NCBI RefSeq assembly: GCF_003951285.1 | Contig: NZ_RXFQ01000007.1 | Span: 328,659-392,658 of the forward strand | Length of the DNA: 64,000 nt | From: Variovorax beijingensis | GTDB taxonomy: Bacteria; Pseudomonadota; Gammaproteobacteria; Burkholderiales; Burkholderiaceae_C | Direction of reading: 5' to 3' | In this document: positions 8,096 through 16,470 of the stretch, one piece after another | Numbering within the stretch: position 1 is the stretch's first letter | How the letters are laid out: each line of letters opens with the position of its first letter | The notes under the pieces: generated by a model | Told to the model about the DNA's origin: nothing | Seen by the model: the letters and a program-made list of their open reading frames with translations, nothing else | The model's database searches: none | Translations under genes and position numbers: made by a program

Positions 8096-10161
8096 CGTGC
8101 GCGGCGCGCCTGTCTTGTTCCCTCCCCCGCCGGGGGAGGGCAGGGGAGGGGGCACGCGGCGTATCCATCGGGCGCTCTGCCTGGCTCCGGTCGCGTGGCT
8201 TGCAGCTGTTGTTGTCGCTGGCGCTGCTGGCCTCCGGCAATCTCGCCCTTGCGACGCAGCGCGCCCTGCTCGTCGGCGTTTCCGAGCTCGTCAACCAGCC
8301 GCAATCGCTCTGGCTGCAGGCGCCGCGCAACGACGTGATGCTGATGCGCGATGCCTTGCTGAAGCAGGGCTTTGCGGCGTCCGACATCACCGTGCTCGCC
8401 GACGGCGTGAGCGGCGCGGTGCTGCCCGAATCGCAGGCCATCCACGATGCGCTCGGCCGGCTGCTCGCGCAATCGAGAAGCGGCGACTTCGTGCTGCTCT
8501 ACTTCTCGGGCCACGGCACCCGCCTGCGCGACAGCAGCAAGCGCTACCAGGAGCCCGACGGCCTTTCGGAAAACTTTCTCGCACGCGATGTGCGCGGCAC
8601 GCTCGGCAGCGACAGCGCACTCACGGGCGACCTGCGCGATGCCGATTTCGATGCCTGGATCCAGGCCTTCCTGGCGCGCAACGTGTTCGTCGCCTCCGTC
8701 TTCGACACCTGCTCGGCAAACTCGATGACCCGCAGCAGCACGGCCGAGAGCCCGCTCATCGCCGAAGGGCCGGCCGACGACGAGGTGCGCTGGCGTGGCC
8801 TGCGCATCGGCCAGCTGCTCGGCGCGCCTGGTCCGGCGGCGCGCACTGCCACGGCACGGCCTGCCGCGGCCGAGCCGGTGCCGCGTGCGCGCTATGTCGC
8901 GCTCTTCGCCTCCGAGAGCCACCAGATCACGCCCGAGCTGCGCCTGCCGCGCAAGAGCCGCAATGCGCGCCCGCAGGGCCTCCTGACCTGGGCCGTGGTG
9001 GAGGCGCTCTCGCGCAGGCCCGCCACCTGGCGCGACCTGTTCGACGGCGTGCTCGCGACCTATCCGCCGGTGATCGACGAACTCGCGCAGCGCTTTCCCA
9101 CGCGCGAACTGCCATCGCCGGTGGCCGAGGGCAATCTCGATGCGCCGATCTTCGCCAACCGTGCGCAGCCGGTTTCGACGCGGCCGGTCTGGCGCGCGCA
9201 GCGCTCCGGCGACGCGCTGGTCCTGCAGGCCGGCCAGCTCGACGGCCTGGTGGCGCAGCAGCCGCTGCGCGTGCTGGCCACGATGGAAGACGGCACGGTG
9301 CGCAGCGCCGAGGGCCTGCTGTTGCAGGCCTACACCGACAAGGCGCGCATGGCCGTGCCGCCCGCGCTGCGCGAGCTGCCCGGCGCCGCGCTCTGGAACA
9401 TCACGCCGCTCGGCGAACCGGCTTCGGTTGCGCTGCGCGTGCGCGCGGAGCAGGGCCTGCCGCCCGGGCTGAGTCTCGACTACCCCGCCTCGGTCGTCGC
9501 CGTGGCCGAGGCGGACGGCGCCGACGTGCACTGGAGCGCCACCCGGCTCGACGTGCTCTCGCCCACGCTCGGCGCGGGCGCAAGGCCTTTGCCGGCCGAT
9601 TCCGCAGCGGCCCGCCGGCATCTCGAAATGCTGGCCCGGCTCAAGTGGCTCAACCAGCTCTACACCATTGCCAGGGATGCCCAGTTCGATGGCTTCGACG
9701 CGGTGTTCGAAGTGTGGAACGGCGATCGCCTGGTGCGCAGCGGTCCGGCCCGCCAAGCCGGCGCCGGGCTGCTGCCGCTGCGCGGCGGCGAGCGCGCCGT
9801 GCTCCATGTGCGCAACGCCACCGGACGCTCGGTGGACCTTGTCGTCGTCGGCATCGACCCGCAGGGCGGCGCGCGCCAGGTCTACCCCGGGGACCCGGGC
9901 GAGACCAACCGCTTCAAGCGCGGCACGCGCGACGCGCCCGCCGTCAAGCGCTTCGAACTGCCCTGGTTCAACGCCGAAGGCGGCCGGCTGCTGGTGCTGG
10001 CCGCGCCGGCAACGCCCTACAGCGCGCCGCGCCTGTTCGGCGCCGGCACGGCCGATGGGGTGGCCCAGGTGCGGGTGCGCGGCGCCCTGCAGCCGGACAG
10101 CGAGCGGCAGAGCTTTGCCGCGATGGTGCATTGGGCGGGCGAAGCCTTGTCCGCCAGGTAA
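8092..10161 (+). CDS. Secreted caspase-like (peptidase C14) protein with DUF4384-like tail
   Basis: The 689-residue protein has a hydrophobic signal (LLLSLALLASGNLALA) followed by a caspase/metacaspase fold: beta strand RALLVGVSE, catalytic-type His in YFSGHG (~141) and Cys in VFDTCSANS (~207). The C-terminal half contains a DUF4384-like region (RAVLHVRNATGRSVDLVVVGIDPQGG) like those of the kinase and TssL proteins here. The first ~23 residues translate a CCCTCCCCCGCCGGGGGAGG repeat at 8117-8150, so the mature start is later. No in-frame ATG lies closer to the signal, and ATGA coupling supports 8092. Periplasmic location is predicted; substrates are unknown. Confidence 0.72.
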   Translation: MTCAARLSCSLPRRGRAGEGARGVSIGRSAWLRSRGLQLLLSLALLASGNLALATQRALLVGVSELVNQPQSLWLQAPRNDVMLMRDALLKQGFAASDITVLADGVSGAVLPESQAIHDALGRLLAQSRSGDFVLLYFSGHGTRLRDSSKRYQEPDGLSENFLARDVRGTLGSDSALTGDLRDADFDAWIQAFLARNVFVASVFDTCSANSMTRSSTAESPLIAEGPADDEVRWRGLRIGQLLGAPGPAARTATARPAAAEPVPRARYVALFASESHQITPELRLPRKSRNARPQGLLTWAVVEALSRRPATWRDLFDGVLATYPPVIDELAQRFPTRELPSPVAEGNLDAPIFANRAQPVSTRPVWRAQRSGDALVLQAGQLDGLVAQQPLRVLATMEDGTVRSAEGLLLQAYTDKARMAVPPALRELPGAALWNITPLGEPASVALRVRAEQGLPPGLSLDYPASVVAVAEADGADVHWSATRLDVLSPTLGAGARPLPADSAAARRHLEMLARLKWLNQLYTIARDAQFDGFDAVFEVWNGDRLVRSGPARQAGAGLLPLRGGERAVLHVRNATGRSVDLVVVGIDPQGGARQVYPGDPGETNRFKRGTRDAPAVKRFELPWFNAEGGRLLVLAAPATPYSAPRLFGAGTADGVAQVRVRGALQPDSERQSFAAMVHWAGEALSAR

Positions 10162-10195
10162 CGACAGACGACCGGATTTTTTTCAGGAGATCGAC

Positions 10196-10753
10196 ATGAG
10201 CTGGACCTACGATGGAAAACTGGACCCCGACGAGGCCCTGCGCCTGCTCGACTACCTGTCGGGCGAATCGGGCAACGACTTCGCGATGATGATCGAGAGC
10301 AAGGGCTCGCCGATCGAAGGGGAGTCCAAGCGCACGTACGAAGACGGCAAGCAGCGCATGGACATCGGCGGCTACTCGTACAAGTCGGACGTGGTCGTTC
10401 CGCCCGGCTCCAGCAAGGGCAAGCTGCGCAACCACGCCTTCATCGTGATCCGCGACTGCGATGCGGCCACGGCCTCCATCGCCAGCCTGCTGAAGAGCCA
10501 GGACAGCGACCTGAAGGTGACCATCTCGGTCTTCAAGGCCGGTGGCGACAGCTCCAAGGACCAGCAGTCGCACCTCGAATTCGTGCTCGAAGGCGCGCGC
10601 GTGAACTGCCACGCCATCGTCACCGGCGGCACGCCCAAGCGGCCCTGCGACCTGATCTTCTTCGACTACACGAAGCTGGAGATCCGTTCGGCGCCGCAGC
10701 AGCAGACGGGCGCGCGGGGGGCAGTTCGCACCTGCACCTTCGCGGGGAACTGA
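10196..10753 (+). CDS. Divergent Hcp-like (TssD) protein
   Basis: The 185-residue protein keeps the Hcp pattern: an IEGESKR segment near the front, GGYSYKSD (the IDVLSWSWG equivalent), FIVIRDCDAATASIASLL, and LKVTISVFKAGGD (the CRAGGD-like strand). It differs strongly from the canonical Hcp at 38283 and has an extra ~35-residue N-terminus. AGGAGA precedes the start. Sitting first in the tagJ-tssE-tssF-tssG operon, it could be an alternative tube subunit, an adaptor or a specialised cap. Hcp fold assignment is from motif reading only. Confidence 0.6.
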   Translation: MSWTYDGKLDPDEALRLLDYLSGESGNDFAMMIESKGSPIEGESKRTYEDGKQRMDIGGYSYKSDVVVPPGSSKGKLRNHAFIVIRDCDAATASIASLLKSQDSDLKVTISVFKAGGDSSKDQQSHLEFVLEGARVNCHAIVTGGTPKRPCDLIFFDYTKLEIRSAPQQQTGARGAVRTCTFAGN

Positions 10754-10754
10754 C

Positions 10755-11591
10755 ATGGCCACCTCCGCCGAACTCCTCAAGTCCGCCGATCCCGTCGCCG
10801 CGCTCAAGGCCCTGAGCGACGAGGTCCGCGCCAAGCCCGCCGACAGCAGGCACCGCGTCTTCATGGCGCAGCTGCTGTGCGTGCTGGGCCAGTGGGAACG
10901 CGCGCTCAACCAGCTCACCGTCGCGGCCGAGCTCGATGCGCTCGCCGTTCCCATGAAGCAGGTGTATGGCGACGCCGTGCGCTGCGAAGGCCTGCGCGCC
11001 GAGGTGTTTGCCGGCACGCGCACGCCGATGATCTTCGGCCAGCCCGACGAATGGCTGGCGCTGCTGATCGAATCGCTGTTGCGCCAGGGCCGCGGCGAGA
11101 GCGAGCTGGCCGAGGACCTTCGCCAGCGCGCCTTCGACGGCGCGCCCGCCATCGCCGGCACCATCGACGGCGTGCCCTTCGAATGGCTGGCCGATGCCGA
11201 CATGCGCCTGGGCCCCGTGCTCGAAGCCTTCGTCAACGGCAAGTACTACTGGATTCCCTACGCCCGGCTTGCGCACATCAAGATCGAGCCGCCCGAGGAC
11301 CTGCGCGACTGCGTCTGGATGCCCGCGCACCTGCAGTTCGAGAACGGCGGCGAGACACTGGCGCTCATTCCCACCCGCTACGAAGGCACCGAGCAGAGCG
11401 AGGACGGCGAGCTGCTTCTCGCGCGCAAGACCGAGTGGCGCGAACTGCGCCCCGAGGTCTGGGCCGGCCGCGGCCAGCGCGTGCTCGGCAGCGACGCCGG
11501 CGAGTACGCGCTCATGGATGTGCGCGAGATCCTCTTCACGCCGGCCGCCTCTGCCGCAGCGCAGGGCAGCCCCGGCGACGCAGGCGGCTGA
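10755..11591 (+). CDS. tagJ: TagJ (ImpE-family) T6SS accessory protein
   Basis: The 278-residue protein begins one base after the preceding stop. A TPR-like N-terminus (KSADPVAALKALSDEVRAKP and LGQWERALNQL) and a C-terminal domain with GKYYWIPY and IEPPEDLRDCVWMPA mark the ImpE/TagJ family. In T6SSs that carry it, TagJ binds the sheath component TssB and the ClpV N-terminus and influences sheath recycling. The gene sits just before tssE, the usual position. Confidence 0.9.
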   Translation: MATSAELLKSADPVAALKALSDEVRAKPADSRHRVFMAQLLCVLGQWERALNQLTVAAELDALAVPMKQVYGDAVRCEGLRAEVFAGTRTPMIFGQPDEWLALLIESLLRQGRGESELAEDLRQRAFDGAPAIAGTIDGVPFEWLADADMRLGPVLEAFVNGKYYWIPYARLAHIKIEPPEDLRDCVWMPAHLQFENGGETLALIPTRYEGTEQSEDGELLLARKTEWRELRPEVWAGRGQRVLGSDAGEYALMDVREILFTPAASAAAQGSPGDAGG

Positions 11592-11593
11592 AC

Positions 11594-12109
11594 GTGGCCG
11601 AACTCACCGCCCAGGAGCGCCTGCAGCCCTCGCTGCTCGACCGCCTGGTCGACGACGCGCCCACCGAAAAGCGCGAGAGCGATGAGAAGCGCACGCTCAC
11701 CAGGCAGGCGCTGCGCTCGGCCGTGCTGCGCGACCTGAGCTGGCTCTTCAACGCCACCGGCTTCGGGCTTGCCATGGACGACAAGCAATACCCGAACGCC
11801 GCACGCTCGGTCATCAACTACGGATTGCCTATGCTGTCTGGCCAGTTCACCTCGTCGGTGCAGCGTGTCAGCATGGAACAGGCTTTGAAGAACGCAATCC
11901 TGCAGTTCGAGCCGCGCATTTTGTCCCGCACTCTCGAAGTTGAACTCGTCATGGAAGGCTCGGCACTCGACTCGCACAACAGCATCGGCCTGCAGATCCG
12001 CGGCATGCTGTGGGCGCAGCCCGTGCCGCTCGAGTTCCTGATGCGAAGCCGTGTAGACCTGGAAGAAGGACGCATCGAGATCGTGGACATGGCGCAAAAC
12101 CCAAGGTGA
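11594..12109 (+). CDS. tssE: TssE baseplate protein (gp25-like)
   Basis: The 171-residue protein starts at GTG two bases after the tagJ stop. It carries gp25/TssE features: LQPSLLDRL near the start, VLRDLSWLFN, a YPNAARSVINYGLP block and C-terminal EVELVMEG. TssE contacts the sheath and TssF/TssG in the wedge of the baseplate. No in-frame ATG precedes the conserved LLDRL segment. Confidence 0.92.
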   Translation: MAELTAQERLQPSLLDRLVDDAPTEKRESDEKRTLTRQALRSAVLRDLSWLFNATGFGLAMDDKQYPNAARSVINYGLPMLSGQFTSSVQRVSMEQALKNAILQFEPRILSRTLEVELVMEGSALDSHNSIGLQIRGMLWAQPVPLEFLMRSRVDLEEGRIEIVDMAQNPR

Positions 12110-12116
12110 GTCCGAC

Positions 12117-14009
12117 ATGGACCCTCGGCTGCTGAACCTGTATGAACAGGAACTGCGCTATTTCCGCGAGAGCTCCTCGGAGTTTGCGCGCGCCTTTCCG
12201 AAGATCGCGCACCGCCTGGGCATCGAAGGCCAGGAGGTCGCCGATCCGTACGTCGAGCGGCTGATCGAGGCCACGGCCTTCCTGTCGGCGCGCGTCAACC
12301 TCAAGCTCGATGCCGAATACCCGCGTTTCACGGGCCACCTGCTCGACATCGTCTATCCGAATTTCCTCGCACCCACGCCGGCCATGGCGGTCGTCTCGTT
12401 CTCGCCCGACCTGGACGACGCCAACCTCGCAACCGGCCCCAAGCTGCCGCGCGGCGCCGGGCTGCGCGCGCGGCAGGCGGTGGGGCAGAACACGCATTGC
12501 GAGTTCCGCACCTCGAGCGCGCTGCGCATCTGGCCGATCGAGATCCAGCGCGCCCAGTACTTCACCTACGCGCCCGACCTGCCGCTCACAACGCACCCCC
12601 AGTCCCGCGCCATCCGCGGCGGCCTGCGCATCACGCTGCATGCGACGGCGGGGCTCAACTTCAGCCAGATTCAGCTCGACGACCTGGTGCTGCATCTGGG
12701 CGGCGCCGAAGACGTGGCATGGCAGCTGCAGGAGTGCGCACTGGGCCAGCCCATCGGCGTGATGGTGCGGCCGCTGTCGCCCACCGGCGCGCTGCAGGGC
12801 GCGGCGCAGAGCCTGCCAGCCACGGCAATACAGCCGGTCGGCTTCGAGGACGATGAAGCGCTGCTGCCGGTCACGGCCACCGGCTTCTCGGGCTTTCGCC
12901 TGCTGCAGGAGTACTTCGCGTTTCCACAGCGCTTCCAGTTCCTGCGCATCGCCGGGCTGCAACCGGTGCTCGCGGCCATGCTGGTCGCCGAGGTCGAGCT
13001 CGTGCTGCTGTTCTCGCGCGGCGATGCGGCGCTCGAAAAACTGGTGAGCGCCGACAACGTGCAGCTGCACTGCGTGCCGGTGGTCAACCTGTTCAACAAG
13101 CGGCTCGACCGCGTGCCGCTGACCGAAGGCGTGAGCCAGTTCCACCTGGTGCCCGACCGCACGCGGCCGCAGGACTTCGAGGTGCACACCGTCACCGAGG
13201 TCATCGGCCACGGCGCACCGGGCGCCGATGCAGCGGCGGCCGAACAGGTGTTCCGTCCTTTCTATTCGGCCTTCCATGGCACGCGGCACAGCCACCCGGC
13301 CTACTTCACGACCACGCGCGAGCCGCGGATGCTGTCGGTGCGCCAGCGCACCGAGGGCCATCGCAGCAGCCACATCGGCTCCGAGGTCTACATGCAGATC
13401 GTCGATCCGCAGCAGGCGCCGTACGCCGCCACGCTGCGGCAGCTCGCGGTGGCCGCGCTGTGCACCAACCGCGACCTGCCGCTTTTGATGCCGCTGGGCC
13501 GCGACAACGATTTCGACTGCGTCGACTCCTTCCCCGTGCAGCGGGTGCGCATGGTGCGCGGTCCTTCGCGGCCGGTGTCGCCGGTGGTGAGCCAGGGGCT
13601 GGGCTGGCGGGTGGTCGATCACCTGGCGCTCAACTACCTGTCGATCTCCGACAGCACGCCGGAGCAAGGCGCTGCCGCATTGCGCGAGACGCTGATGCTC
13701 TATGCCACGCATGCCGACGAGATGCGCCAGGGCCAGGTGCGCGGGCTGCTCTCGGTCAGAGCCAAGCCCGTGGCGCGCCGCTTGCCGCTCAAGGGCCCGA
13801 TCGCCTTCGGGCGCGGGCTCGAAGTGACGCTCGAAGTCGACAAGGACGCATTCCACGGGCACAGCGTGTTCCTGTTCGGCGCGGTGATGGCGCGCTTTCT
13901 GGCGCGCCACGTGGAGGTCAACCACTTCGTCGAAACCGTGCTGCGCGTGGCGGGCAAGGGCGAGACCATGCGATGGAGGCCGCTGTGCGGGACCCGGCAG
14001 ATTCTGTAG
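12117..14009 (+). CDS. tssF: TssF baseplate protein
   Basis: The 630-residue protein opens with MDPRLLNLYEQELRYFRE and continues with EFARAFPKIAHRLG and YPRFTGHLLDIVYPNFLAP, which are diagnostic for TssF (ImpG/VasA). It is full length for the family. TssF forms the baseplate wedge with TssG, TssE and TssK. It starts eight bases after tssE and overlaps tssG by 37 bases, consistent with translational coupling. Confidence 0.96.
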   Translation: MDPRLLNLYEQELRYFRESSSEFARAFPKIAHRLGIEGQEVADPYVERLIEATAFLSARVNLKLDAEYPRFTGHLLDIVYPNFLAPTPAMAVVSFSPDLDDANLATGPKLPRGAGLRARQAVGQNTHCEFRTSSALRIWPIEIQRAQYFTYAPDLPLTTHPQSRAIRGGLRITLHATAGLNFSQIQLDDLVLHLGGAEDVAWQLQECALGQPIGVMVRPLSPTGALQGAAQSLPATAIQPVGFEDDEALLPVTATGFSGFRLLQEYFAFPQRFQFLRIAGLQPVLAAMLVAEVELVLLFSRGDAALEKLVSADNVQLHCVPVVNLFNKRLDRVPLTEGVSQFHLVPDRTRPQDFEVHTVTEVIGHGAPGADAAAAEQVFRPFYSAFHGTRHSHPAYFTTTREPRMLSVRQRTEGHRSSHIGSEVYMQIVDPQQAPYAATLRQLAVAALCTNRDLPLLMPLGRDNDFDCVDSFPVQRVRMVRGPSRPVSPVVSQGLGWRVVDHLALNYLSISDSTPEQGAAALRETLMLYATHADEMRQGQVRGLLSVRAKPVARRLPLKGPIAFGRGLEVTLEVDKDAFHGHSVFLFGAVMARFLARHVEVNHFVETVLRVAGKGETMRWRPLCGTRQIL

Positions 14010-15064
14010 CCGGGAGAGTCGACACCGCGCTGCGCGGGTGGTCGGTCGAGCCGTGGTCCTACGACTATTTCGCGGTGCTGCGCCGGCTGGAGTCGGTGGC
14101 CGCGACCACGCCGCGCTGGGGCCGCGCCTTGCTGCCGAGCGCAGAGCCGGTGCGCGTGGGGCAGGAGCCGTCGCTGTCGTTCGCGCCGGCCAGCTTCAGC
14201 CGCTTCGAACCGGCCAGCGCCCACTCGCCGCCGCGCCTGCGGCAGCATTTCTTCAGCTATGTCGGGCCCAACGGCCCGCTGCCGGTGCACCTGAGCGACT
14301 TCATCCGCGAGCGCAGCCTGAACCATGGCGACCCGACCTGGCTGGCCTTTCTCGACAGCTTTCTGCATCGCTTCTCGCTGCACTTCTACCGCGCATGGGC
14401 GCAGGCGCGGCCGGCGGTGGCGCTCGACCGGCCGGGCGAGGACCGCTTCCGCCTGCAGGTCGGCGCGTTCGTGGGCATCGGCACGCCGGGGCGCATCGAG
14501 CGCGACGAGGTGCACGACGATGCCCGCCTCCATTTTTCGGGCTGGCTCGCGCGCCGCGTGCACAACGCCGAGAGCGTGGAGTCTGTGCTGTGCAGCTACT
14601 TCGGCGTGCCTGTGAAGCTGGAGCGCTGGGTCGGCCACTGGATGAGCCTGCCCGCCGGCGAGCTCACGCGGCTGGGGCAGGGCGAGAGTTCGCGCTCGAT
14701 GGGCATGGGCGCGATGCTCGGCACGCGCGCGTGGGACCGGCAGCACCGCGTGCGCCTGCACATCGGTCCGCTCACGCTCGAGCAGTACCGCATGTTCCTG
14801 CCGATCGGCAATGCACAGCCGGTGCTGCAGCGCTGGATGCAGCAGCTGCTCGGCGACGAACTCGAATGGGACGCCGAGCTGGCGCTCGAGAAGGCCGAGG
14901 TGCCCGCCACGCGCCTCGGCCAGGCCAAGGGCAACGCGCCGCGCCTGGGCTGGATCTCGTGGCTCGGCCAGCGCACGCGCGCCAAGGACGCGGCGGACGT
15001 GCGCATTGGCAACCGCCCGATGACCGCTCGTACCGACCAGGCCACCATGGGAGCCGCCGCATGA
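13973..15064 (+). CDS. tssG: TssG baseplate protein
   Basis: The 363-residue protein belongs to the TssG (ImpH/VasB) family: PWSYDYFAVLRRLE near the N-terminus, LRQHFFSYVGPNGPLP, LHFYRAWA, and a C-terminal GARAW-like stretch (LGTRAWDRQHRVRLHIGPL). It is slightly longer than many TssGs through a C-terminal basic tail. The ATG at 13973 lies inside tssF. The stop overlaps the next start as ATGA. Confidence 0.95.
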   Translation: MEAAVRDPADSVAGRVDTALRGWSVEPWSYDYFAVLRRLESVAATTPRWGRALLPSAEPVRVGQEPSLSFAPASFSRFEPASAHSPPRLRQHFFSYVGPNGPLPVHLSDFIRERSLNHGDPTWLAFLDSFLHRFSLHFYRAWAQARPAVALDRPGEDRFRLQVGAFVGIGTPGRIERDEVHDDARLHFSGWLARRVHNAESVESVLCSYFGVPVKLERWVGHWMSLPAGELTRLGQGESSRSMGMGAMLGTRAWDRQHRVRLHIGPLTLEQYRMFLPIGNAQPVLQRWMQQLLGDELEWDAELALEKAEVPATRLGQAKGNAPRLGWISWLGQRTRAKDAADVRIGNRPMTARTDQATMGAAA

Positions 15065-16401
15065 CGACGACGCCAACGCACACGGACACGGACACGATGA
15101 CGCACGCGGCCGCGCTGGCGCAAGCCGCGGCCCTGATCAAGGCGCAGAAGCTGGACGCGGCGGGCGAATTGCTGGACCGCGTCCTGGAGGCCGCGCCGGC
15201 CGACCCCGACGCCCTGCACTGCCAGGGCCTGCTGCGCCATGCGCAAGGCCGCAGCAACGAGAGCATCGCGTTGATCGGACGGTCGCTCACGCTGCAACCC
15301 GCGCACAGCGGTGCCTGGAACAATCTTGGCAACCTGCTGGTCGAGACCGGCCGCATCGACGACGCGATGCTCGCCTACGGCAACAGCGTCTCCTTCGCGA
15401 AAGGAGGCGACGAAGGCGCCGACGCGATGAGCAACATCGCATCGCTCGAGCGCCGCAAGGGCCACTGGCAAGCTGCCGAGCGCGTGAGCCGCCAGGCGAT
15501 CGAACTGCGGCCGGAATTCAGCGAGGCCTGGTACAACCTGTCGATCGCATTGATGGAGCAGGGGCGCATCCATGAGAGCGTGATCGCCAACAGCCGTGCG
15601 GTGCTGCTGCAGCCGCGCAACCTGAGCGCCCGCTCGCAGGTGATTCGCGCGCTGGAACTGCTCGGTGAGCATGAGCAGGCCCTTGTCATGTACCGGGAGT
15701 GGCTGGCCGAAGATCCAGGCAATCCCGTGGTCACGCATCTGCTGGCCGCCTGCGAGGGGCAGGCGCCCGCGCGCGCCAGCGACGGCTATGTGGAGACCGT
15801 GTTCGACAGCTACGCCGGAAGCTTCGACGCCAGCCTGGAGAAGCTGCACTACCGCGCGCCCGAGCTGGTGGCGCAGGCGGTGCAGGAAATGCATGGCGCG
15901 CCGGCCGCGAGCCTGGCCGTGGTCGATGCCGGCTGCGGCACCGGACTCTGCGCCCCGCTGCTGCGGCCCTGGGCTGCGCACCTGGCCGGCTGCGACCTGT
16001 CGGTCGGCATGCTGCAGCGCGCGGAGCAGCGCGGTGGCTACGACGTGCTGCACAAGGCCGAGCTCACCCACTACCTGTACACGCAGCCCGGCCGCTTCGA
16101 CCTGGTGATATCGGCTGACACGCTGTGCTACTTCGGCGACCTGCACGAGGTGCTGGCGGCGGCCGCGCGCGCGCTGCGTCCGGCAGGCGGGGTGGCGTTC
16201 ACGGTCGAGGCCATGCCCGGGGGGCAGGACGACTTCAGGCTCGAAGGCAGCGGCCGCTACCGCCATGCGGCGGCGCATGTGGAGGCCTGCCTTGCGGCCG
16301 CCGGTTTCGGTGCCGTGCGCATCGAGCCGATCGTTCCGCGCCGCGAAGCGGGGCAGGACGTGCAGGGGTGGCTGGCCAGCGCAAGGCTTTCTGCGCATTG
16401 A
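15061..16401 (+). CDS. TPR protein fused to a SAM-dependent methyltransferase
   Basis: The 446-residue protein has ~5 TPR units in residues ~12-235 (GAWNNLGNLLVETGRIDDAMLAY, EAWYNLSIALMEQGRIHESV). A class-I methyltransferase domain follows, with motif I VVDAGCGTGLCAP (~287-299), CDLSVGMLQRA and LVISADTLCYFGDL. The N-terminus of the catalytic part (YVETVFDSYAGSFDASLEKLHY) resembles TPR-methyltransferases annotated in other genomes. The substrate is unknown. Tight coupling to tssG and position before clpV suggest it methylates a T6SS component or a bound effector, which is inference. Confidence 0.8.
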   Translation: MTTTPTHTDTDTMTHAAALAQAAALIKAQKLDAAGELLDRVLEAAPADPDALHCQGLLRHAQGRSNESIALIGRSLTLQPAHSGAWNNLGNLLVETGRIDDAMLAYGNSVSFAKGGDEGADAMSNIASLERRKGHWQAAERVSRQAIELRPEFSEAWYNLSIALMEQGRIHESVIANSRAVLLQPRNLSARSQVIRALELLGEHEQALVMYREWLAEDPGNPVVTHLLAACEGQAPARASDGYVETVFDSYAGSFDASLEKLHYRAPELVAQAVQEMHGAPAASLAVVDAGCGTGLCAPLLRPWAAHLAGCDLSVGMLQRAEQRGGYDVLHKAELTHYLYTQPGRFDLVISADTLCYFGDLHEVLAAAARALRPAGGVAFTVEAMPGGQDDFRLEGSGRYRHAAAHVEACLAAAGFGAVRIEPIVPRREAGQDVQGWLASARLSAH

Positions 16402-16470
16402 CGCCGGACACGGATCGCCGAACTTCAAATTTACCGGCATGAATCGTCTTCAACAGATACGGAGTCTTCC

